Assembly: GCA_944474755.1 (NCBI GenBank)
Contig: OX104113.1
Span: forward strand, 19,593,563-19,657,562
Direction: 5' to 3'
Origin: Limnoperna fortunei
Taxonomy: Eukaryota > Mollusca > Bivalvia > Mytilida > Modiolidae
Length of the DNA stretch: 64,000 nucleotides
A program made the translations under genes and the position numbers. Below, one piece after another: positions 56,825-64,000 of the stretch. How positions within the stretch are numbered: the stretch's first letter is position 1; the number at the start of each line of letters is the position of its first letter. Below the pieces are notes generated by a model, which did not search any database, had not been told where the DNA came from, and was given only the letters and a program-made list of their open reading frames with translations.

Positions 56825-57703
56825 GTTTGTAATTGGTTACTTGCTTTAATACATAGCACAGAGATTTCTGAATTTCAGATTCCTCAAATATAGATCCATG
56901 AAGGAGGTGTACTCATTAGTAAGACGCATATAGTCACATTATTGCCAGAAATATTGGCAACAATTAACATAGTTTCAAACAATTTTATCAAATGCCACAT
57001 ATAATAAGTATCGTATGTGTAGATGATGTGTATAAGATTGTCAAAATTCTGGAAAACAAATCGACGAAATAAAAATGGAGGAAAGTTCATACAGATGCAG
57101 AATTTCTAGTTTTAATATCTATTTATTTATTTATATATAATTTGTGCAATCACTGATTTCTAATTTTATTGAATGAACTGACCAAACGTATTTAAAAAAC
57201 TAACTTAAAATATACATACTAGCAAGTAAAACAACCTCTTTCAACGTCTGATGACGTCGTTTTACAACTATATTCAAAGGGTCTAACGAAAAAATGACGC
57301 TATCTGTTGTATAAATCGACTACTTGTTAAAAATGCTAAGCTTAAAGATTAATTGTGGTAACATTCACATATTGTAAGGAACTCTAATAAAGCGATCATG
57401 TACAAGGTTGGGAAAACAAATTGCAAACGATAAACGAATGGAACTGTAAAAATTATTCTATTGGTCTGAGGTGGGGGGGGGGATACAACGATTCAGATTT
57501 AAATTAAGGCATGGGTAGACAGATATGGTTATTAAGTAACTTGTTAATCTTCAAATCAGCTAATGTTCATTTTACTCGATTAGTTCTAGACCTTGTAAAA
57601 GTGAATGGAATTTTATAATGACATGTAGTCACGTGACTTGATCTGACAGGTATTCATCGCTTGTAAATGAGAAAATAATCCCATATATAGTAATATTGAT
57701 ATA
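56825..57703. other. Interval between the two claudin-like first exons
   Basis: No second-exon candidate (acceptor plus hydrophobic frame starting at Trp) was found. A poly(G) tract occurs at 57473-57482. Confidence 0.6.
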
Positions 57704-57923
57704 ATGGCAGCTAGTCGTGTGATTGGTGCCGCTAGCCTTCCACTAATAGCCACAATAGCTTTGATAGCGGCAGCTGTGTGTCAAGTTTTAGCGTTTGGTT
57801 GTGCTAGCTGGGGGTACGATGGAACCAGATTTTTGTATGTTGGATTATGGAGGGATGGAAACTGTAACAAACCGGATCACAAGGAATGTTTTCAAAGGGA
57901 TCATGTTGAATACTTTGCTGAAG
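57704..57923 (+). CDS. Claudin-like first exon, copy b
   Basis: ATG at 57704; 73 codons plus one base to donor GAAG|GTATGG (phase 1). Encodes an Ala/Ile/Leu-rich membrane segment (about residues 12-33), W36, YVGLWRDGNC (GLW at 47-49, C54), C62 and HVEYFAE. The end of the exon and its donor are repeated 36 bp downstream. The shared loop pattern and phase with the 56629 exon show common descent. A CCATATATAG tract lies about 25 bp upstream of the ATG, inside what would be the 5' leader. Confidence 0.85.
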
Positions 57924-57982
57924 GTATGGTATACAAAACTAAGTTATACTTTGCTGAAGGTATGGTATACAAAACTAAGTTA
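57911..57982 (+). repeat. 36-bp tandem duplication spanning a splice donor
   Basis: Two exact 36-bp copies (57911-57946, 57947-57982) each contain the last codons YFAE and the donor AAG|GTATGG. Use of the second donor would add 12 codons without changing frame and without a stop. Confidence 0.95.
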
Positions 57983-59939
57983 TATATATATATACAATTC
58001 CAAATTCACTTACTAATTGAGTTGACAAACAATTTCGATGTAGCATCAATGATAAGTCAATGATAGTGTTCAAGTCCCCTCCCACCTTTCATTCCATGGG
58101 TCAGATCAAACAACGCACGTGGAACAACTGCACATACAAATGCACAAATGCACATTTTCCTCTATTCAACTGTATTTAGCGTTTATCACCAAACAAAAAA
58201 GGTCGAAAGCATAATAATAAGAAACCACTGAAAGTAATAAGAAGACGACAACTTCATTACTTAACTTGATTGTAAATAAAAAAATTGCTATAGATGATAA
58301 ATCTACTAAATTTTATGCTGAAATAATGATTGCAGAATCGTATCCAAGTAGCCTGCATGATAAGTATTAACAAAAATTTCCTTGCTACTAGCAGGGAGGG
58401 GTCCGCAACCAAGATGCTAATCCTGGATTACCTAAGTGCAAATATTTAGATGTGACTTCGATCGATGAATAAATTTAAACTATTTGACGTGGGCACGATA
58501 CAATAATGTTTATATAGCTGTGTGATTTTATGAAGGTGTTTGGGTGTAACATCAAACCGGTTACTGTATCAATAGCTCCCTGTAGCTATGAATTTATAAT
58601 GTATGACTTCAACTGAATAAAGGACAGGCAATAATTAGATTTTTGATCAGATATTCTATTTTTAAAAAGCACGTTAAATCACTATAAATTACATATATTT
58701 GAAAATTCTTGTATACAAATTCTCGATTTTTAAGTGTTTATATACATGTACTATACAATTCAGGTGGCATGTTTTACCTTATAATGATTAAAATGCAAAT
58801 TTAATATACCACCCACTGCAATTATATTTTCTTAAAATTTATAAAAATGATGTTTGAGTGGGTATTTTTAAAAACTATTTTATATACATTCCAAACTTAT
58901 ATTATTGTGAAAGTTAAAATTTTTGAAAGATTAAAACTTTTTTGTAGTAAGTATAAAAACTTGTACCTTTGCTTTAAAGCATTAAATAGTTAATAATACG
59001 AGTCTTCTTGTTCCTGTTAAACAGTTCCATTACCTTTTTTATTGCATATATGCTGGCTTTCGCTTCAAGTTGTCCAAGTTAACGGTCTAAAAGATTCACG
59101 ACAAACAATAAGAACCTCTACGTTTATATATCCCATTGGTGTCACGATACGAATACAACTTCCCTATAAATAGCTGCATAGAATCAGAAAGAATATTTGA
59201 AAAATTCCGAATTTCTGAATACAACAAATATTATTATATTTTAAAATGTATATGTCATTTAAACCTTACATTATCTCATCTCCCTGAATATCATTATAAA
59301 CCATTTTACTGCATAAATCAGGTTAATTTTTTGACATATGTATAGTTATTAAAATAGGTAAATTTGCAGAAAGGTGGCGATTTAAACCAAAGTTGAAATC
59401 ATTATGCAAATTCTTGCTTTCACAAATTTGGTTTATAAAAATATCTTACAAAGCGCGGGGTAGTTGTAAGAGTTAAAACATATGAATGTTCTAACAGAAA
59501 CAGATATATTTCGTCAATTAACAATCTAATTAAAATTAAATCATTCACTTGCTCTCCTCTTGCAAAAAAAAGGGGGTGGGGGGGGGGGAGGATAAGCACG
59601 CCTAAAACATAAACAGACTGCAACGACGATCTTTACTACAAGCTGTGAATACATACAAATTTTTGGATGAATGAGATCGAAGTTAACAAATACACAAGAA
59701 AAGTTTTACCTTAATTTAATATCGGGACAAATTGAGGTGACAATGCTTTTTAACATAATGATAAAAAGGATCTGTTTCATATTTTAACTCACAGAAAAAT
59801 TCAAAAGCAATTAATTATAAACCGTTATAAAGCCTTCATTTTTTGCAAATGGCAATACGTTTAATTTGTGCACTCAAGCGATCCATAATAACTTGAACCA
59901 ACTTTTACATTTTAACATTCTTCTAATGCTGTTGTAAAT
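57983..59939 (+). other. Proximal intron 1 of claudin-like gene b
   Basis: AT-rich, no exon seen. A poly(G) run lies near 59580. Confidence 0.55.
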
Positions 59940-61055
59940 CATCAATAAAAGAGGGGGGGGGGGGGGGGGGGGTAAGATCTTTTCTTGAAATGTGTTTTGG
60001 GCATTTTTACACGTCTTTGAACTGTTTTTTTTAATGCAACTGTTAACTGTTTGACTGTTTTCTTCAAAATTGACATTGTTATTAACTGTTAAAATGAAAA
60101 TAAAAACCCTGTTTGCTGTTAATAGTCAAAACACTGTTTTATCGATGTTTTCTCTGTTATCTGTTAATTCATGTTATTCACCAATTTTTAAATGTAACCG
60201 AGTCTTCCTATGAATACATACATTTTCTAGCCGAATCGCCCTTCAATAAGATTCTGCTGTTATCTGGTTTTTAAAATTTTTTAACTCACCGTTTTCTGTT
60301 TTCTCATTTTAATTGCTGTTATTTGTTATCATGTTATCTGACAATAAAACCCCGTTTCATATGTTTATACCTATATGTTAGGATAAGTAATTTAATGAAG
60401 ACGATTTAACACGTATCATATATCAATTGCATAAACTGAATACCTTATTCAAGCATCACTGAACATACCTAAAATCATCTATTCATTTAAAAGTTTATAT
60501 GGAGTCACAGGGTGAAGACAGTGCATAGTCCTACCTGACATTTCTCTGGAATATATAAATGAAGGGGGAGGCTGGATCTTTTCTGCTAATGTGTTTTGGC
60601 CAATTTGACACCTATGTTAACTGGCTTTTTTATTAAAATAAATCCACCATTTCATCTGTTAGCTGTTTTTAATCATAAGCAGTTGCCATTTTTTCTTAAA
60701 AGTTGACTTTATTGTTGTGAAAAGAAAACCAGTTTTCTGTTAATTAGGGGGGGGGGAGGGGGCAAGATATTTTCTGTTAATGTGTTTTGGGCATTTTTAT
60801 AGGTGTTTTAAATGTTTTTTGAAAATGAAGCAACTGTAAACTGTTTTTCAATCATTAGCTGTTATCTGTTGTCTTAAAAATTGACATTGTTGTTAACTGT
60901 TATAATGAAAATAACAACCTTGTTTGCTGTAAATAGTAGTGCCCTTTGATGACATTCTGCTGTTATCAGTTTTTAAATTTGTTTTCTCATGTATATTGCT
61001 GTTATCTGTTATCATTATTTTAAATTTACTGTTATCTGTTTTTGGAAAAATAAAA
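59940..61055. repeat. CTGTTA-rich dispersed repeat, 2+ copies
   Basis: Two blocks (59940-60370, 60560-61055) each start with a poly(G) tract and AAGAT.TTTTCT, then GTGTTTTGGGCATTTTTA, ACTGTTAACTGTTTG and CTGTTATCTGTTAATTC. The second block is cut by the family B element and resumes at 63235-63370. Confidence 0.75.
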
Positions 61056-63227
61056 CTAGAGGCTCCCAGGAGCCTGTAATCGCTCACCTGGAATCCAAAT
61101 GACTTAAACTATATTAAAATTTTTGAAATTAACAGTTTCAGTCTAGTTGTTATAGTTTTTAAGTTACTGTGCAAAAACTAAACATTTCTTCAAAAAATTT
61201 GTTAAATACAATAACTCCTATAAGGTGCCATCCACAATTTCTGAAAATTAAATGGTTTTTAGGCATTGTCCTTTAGGGTACTTTAGAAATTTACAGTTTT
61301 ACTCTACTAATAGGTGTGTTATAGACTAATTTATAATTAAAAAACTGTTCATATGCCCAAATTCATGATGAAAGGGCAATAACTCCTATAAAGAGTCATG
61401 TTGCAATTTTTGGACTAAGCAATCATTTGTAGGGCTTCTATTGCTGATCATTTGTGCAATTTACAGTTTTAATCTAGCTACTATAGTTTTCAAGTTACAG
61501 GACAAAAATGGAAAATTTCTTAACAAAATTGTCATTTAAGGGCAATAACCCCTATAAGGAGTCATCTGACAATTTCAGACCAATTAAATGAATTGTAGGG
61601 CTTTTTTGCTGATCATTTTTGCAATTTATTATTTCACTCTAGCTGCTATGGTTTTTAAGTTACAGGACAAAAACGGAAAATTTCATAAAAAATTGCAATT
61701 TAAGGGCAATAACTCCTATAAGGAGTCATCTGACAATTTCAGACCAATCAAGTGAATTGTAGGGTCTTTATTGCTGATCATTTGTGCAATTTACAGTTTC
61801 AATCTAGCTGCTATAGTTTTCAAGTTACAGGACAAAAACGGAAAATTTCATAAAAAATTGCCATTTAAGGGCAATAACTCCTATAAGGAGTCATCTGACA
61901 ATTTCAGACTAATACAGTGAATTGTAGGGCTTGTATTGTTGATCATTTTTGCTATTTACAGTTTTACTCTAGCTGTTATAGTTTTAAAGTTACAGGACAA
62001 AAACGGAAAATTTCATAAAAAATTACCATTTAAGGGCAATAACTCATATAAGGAGTCATCTGACAATTTCAGACCAATCAAGTGAATTGTAGGGTCTTTA
62101 TTGCTGATCATTTGTGCAATTTACAGTTTCAATCTAGCTGCCATAGTTTTCAAGTTACAGGACAAAAACGGAAAATTTCATAAAAAATTGCCATTTAAGG
62201 GCAATAACTCCTATAAGGAGTCATCTGACAATTTCAGACTAATATAGTGAATTGTAGGGCTTGTATTGTTGATCATTTTTGCTATTTACAGTTTTACTCT
62301 AGCTGTTATAGTTTTAAAGTTACAGGACAAAAACGGAAAATTTCATAAAAAATTACCATTTAAGGGCAATAACTCATATAAGGAGTCATCTGACAATTTC
62401 AGACCAATCAAGTGAATTGTAGGGTCTTTATTGCTGATCATTTGTGCAATTTACAGTTTCAATCTAGCTGCTATAGTTTTCAAGTTACAGGACAAAAACG
62501 GAAAATTTCATAAAAAATTGCCATTTAAGGGCAATAACTCCTATAAGGAGTCATCTGACAATTTCAGACTAATATAGTGAATTGTAGGGCTTGTATTGTT
62601 GATCATTTTTGCTATTTACAGTTTTACTCTAGCTGTTATAGTTTTAAAGTTACAGGACAAAAACGGAAAATTTCATAAAAAATTACCATTTAAGGGCAAT
62701 AACTCATATAAAGAGTCATCTGACAATTTCAGACCAATCAAGTGAATTGTAGGGCTTTTATTGCTGATCATTTTTGCCATTTACAGTTTCACTCTACCTC
62801 GTATATTTTTCAGGTTATATTTTAAATACCAAAAATTTTGTCAAAAATCGTCAAAAAAGGGCAATAACTCCTACAAGAAGCCAATACACAACTTCGCACT
62901 AATAGCAACTATTGTAGACCTTAATGTGCTGATCAATTTGAAGTAACGGTTTTCTCTATAGCTATTATAGTTTTTTAGATAATGATCAAAAACCTGTGTT
63001 GACCCCCATGTTCTATTTTTAGTAACAGCGGCCATATTTGTCTGTTGATCAACACCCTGGGTACAAACTTGAAACTAGGAACCCTAAGGATGATTGTGGC
63101 CAAGTTTGAAAAAAATTGGCCCAGTGGTTTCAGAGGAGAAGATTTTTGAAAAAGTTTACGACGGACGACGGACGACGGACGCCAAGTGATAGCAATAGCT
63201 CACATGGACCTTCGGTCCAGGTGAGCT
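61056..63227 (-). mobile_element. Family B element, reverse copy with 165-bp array
   Basis: Starts CTAGAGGCTCCCAGGAGCCT (3' hairpin, reversed) and ends TGGACCTTCGGTCCAGGTGAGCT (5' hairpin, reversed), with GACGACGGACGACGGACG next to it. The core is eight or so 165-bp units. Confidence 0.9.
61530..62760 (-). repeat. 165-bp tandem array with dimeric (330-bp) order
   Basis: AAGGGCAATAAC landmarks at 61702, 61867, 62032, 62197, 62362, 62527 and 62692. From 61867 on, units alternate between CTCCTATAAGGAG and CTCATATAAGGAG types, giving three near-identical 330-bp dimers. Confidence 0.92.
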
Positions 63228-63577
63228 AAAAAATGTTAACCTGTTAATGGACCCCCCCCCCCCCCCCTCTTAATACATCTTTAGTCAAAAGTTAACTGTT
63301 TTACATGTGTTGTTTTTCTGTTATCTGTTAATTCATTTTATTCACCCATTTTCTTAAAATCTTGCATACATAAGATCACATAATACTTGCTATGGAAAAC
63401 GTTGATTAATGTAAGACATTATACAAAAATATTCCACTACAAGACATTTATTCCAACAAATTGACACAAGACCTTTGTTGAATAGGATGAAGTTAGTAAG
63501 GGTCTGCTAGAAAATATTTGCTTTATGGAAGACACATGAAAATGAATCTGACAAGATGTTAAGAAACACACACACAC

Positions 63578-63800
63578 ATGTAATTGTTGTTTAATGCCAC
63601 TTTCAGCAGTTTTTCAGATAAATCATGGTGTCTAGATTTGGGGGAGGAAGCTGGAGTATCTGAAGAAAACCCCGGAACTTCAGTAGGAAACTGGAAATCA
63701 TTGTCAATTAAGATTGGAGTCAAGCATACCCTGCCCACAGTGGGACTCTAACCGGTACTCTTTGTTTTGACAGACCACATGTTCAAAAGTAGACAACCCC
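63578..63800 (-). mobile_element. SINE copy
   Basis: The minus strand shows the tRNA-like head remnant (ACCGGTTAGAGTCCCACTG), GACTCCAATCTTAATTGACA and the tail GCTGAAAGTGGCATTAAACA. It lies about 90 bp upstream of the claudin-like second exon. Confidence 0.7.
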
Positions 63801-63885
63801 ACTGAGGCCCAAAAAAAATGTAAATGGGATTCCAAGGTATCAAAACATACCTGCCAAATAGTACCATTCTGTTTCTCTATTTCAG

Positions 63886-64000
63886 ATTGGTTGAAAGCTG
63901 TACGTGGATTAGAATGTTTGGCATTAATATTTCTAGCTCTACCTCTGGTAGTTTTACCAGTTTACATGTATGTAGCATTGGGTTTATACTACAGGTGCAT
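63886..64000 (+). CDS. Claudin-like second exon, runs off window
   Basis: Acceptor TTTCTCTATTTCAG, phase 1 entry. Encodes DWLKAVRGLECLALIFLALP, then a long hydrophobic stretch ending in LGLYY at the window edge. WLKAVR at the head of a membrane segment matches the WYHMVQ start of the minus-strand gene's second exon. It can be joined in frame to either first exon (56824 or 57923) across an intron of about 6-7 kb that holds a large repeat element. Confidence 0.82.

Overview
The window is nuclear DNA from an animal. It is AT-rich, its genes are split by GT-AG introns of 0.6 to 7 kb, and it is packed with short dispersed repeats. The repeats are of the kind known from bivalve molluscs: elements whose core is a tandem array of about 150-170 bp units, an ACGG/GTCC-type microsatellite and a terminal stem-loop (pearl-like or Helitron-like), plus tRNA-headed SINEs and many MITEs. 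A marine bivalve, most likely a mussel related to Mytilus, is my best guess. That is inference from repeat style and protein families, not from a database match.

Layout. (1) 1.8-21.5 kb, minus strand: a complete nine-exon gene for a 1,024-residue PHF7/G2E3-type protein (extended PHD, RING-like and PHD-like zinc fingers) with a long SR-like, Ser/Arg/Lys-rich tail in one 2.2-kb exon. Every exon joins in frame. (2) 21.5-34.5 kb: no convincing gene; repeats, including a 159-bp array with a 477-bp higher-order unit, a TTAA-target MITE pair and a 172-bp array. (3) 34.6-40.7 kb, plus strand: six exons of the copper chaperone for superoxide dismutase (CCS), with a 21-copy 49-bp array in one intron. 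(4) 44.6-51.0 kb, minus strand: a complete three-exon, 161-residue claudin/PMP22-like four-membrane-segment protein, with MITE and LINE debris in its first intron. (5) 56.6-64.0 kb, plus strand: two further claudin-like first exons (56.6 and 57.7 kb) and one downstream second exon that runs off the window. All share the intron phase of the minus-strand gene, so this is a divergently arranged claudin-like cluster or one gene with two alternative first exons.

The genes show no functional link beyond the claudin-like family. The most unusual structures are: a minisatellite grown from the exon-7/intron-7 junction of the PHF7-like gene, so that the authentic splice donor is followed by a ladder of donor copies; a 36-bp duplication that doubles the splice donor of one claudin-like exon in frame; a CCS lacking the usual MxCxxC copper site and the SOD zinc loop; a set of repeat families that differ in sequence but share one plan (several with the same 5' end, each with its own 3' hairpin) and are nested in one another; MITEs whose terminal inverted repeats are built from short tandem motifs; and a perfect 32-bp inverted repeat in an intron.

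All calls come from reading the sequence by eye. Exon boundaries were checked for codon phase by hand. No alignment or search was run.
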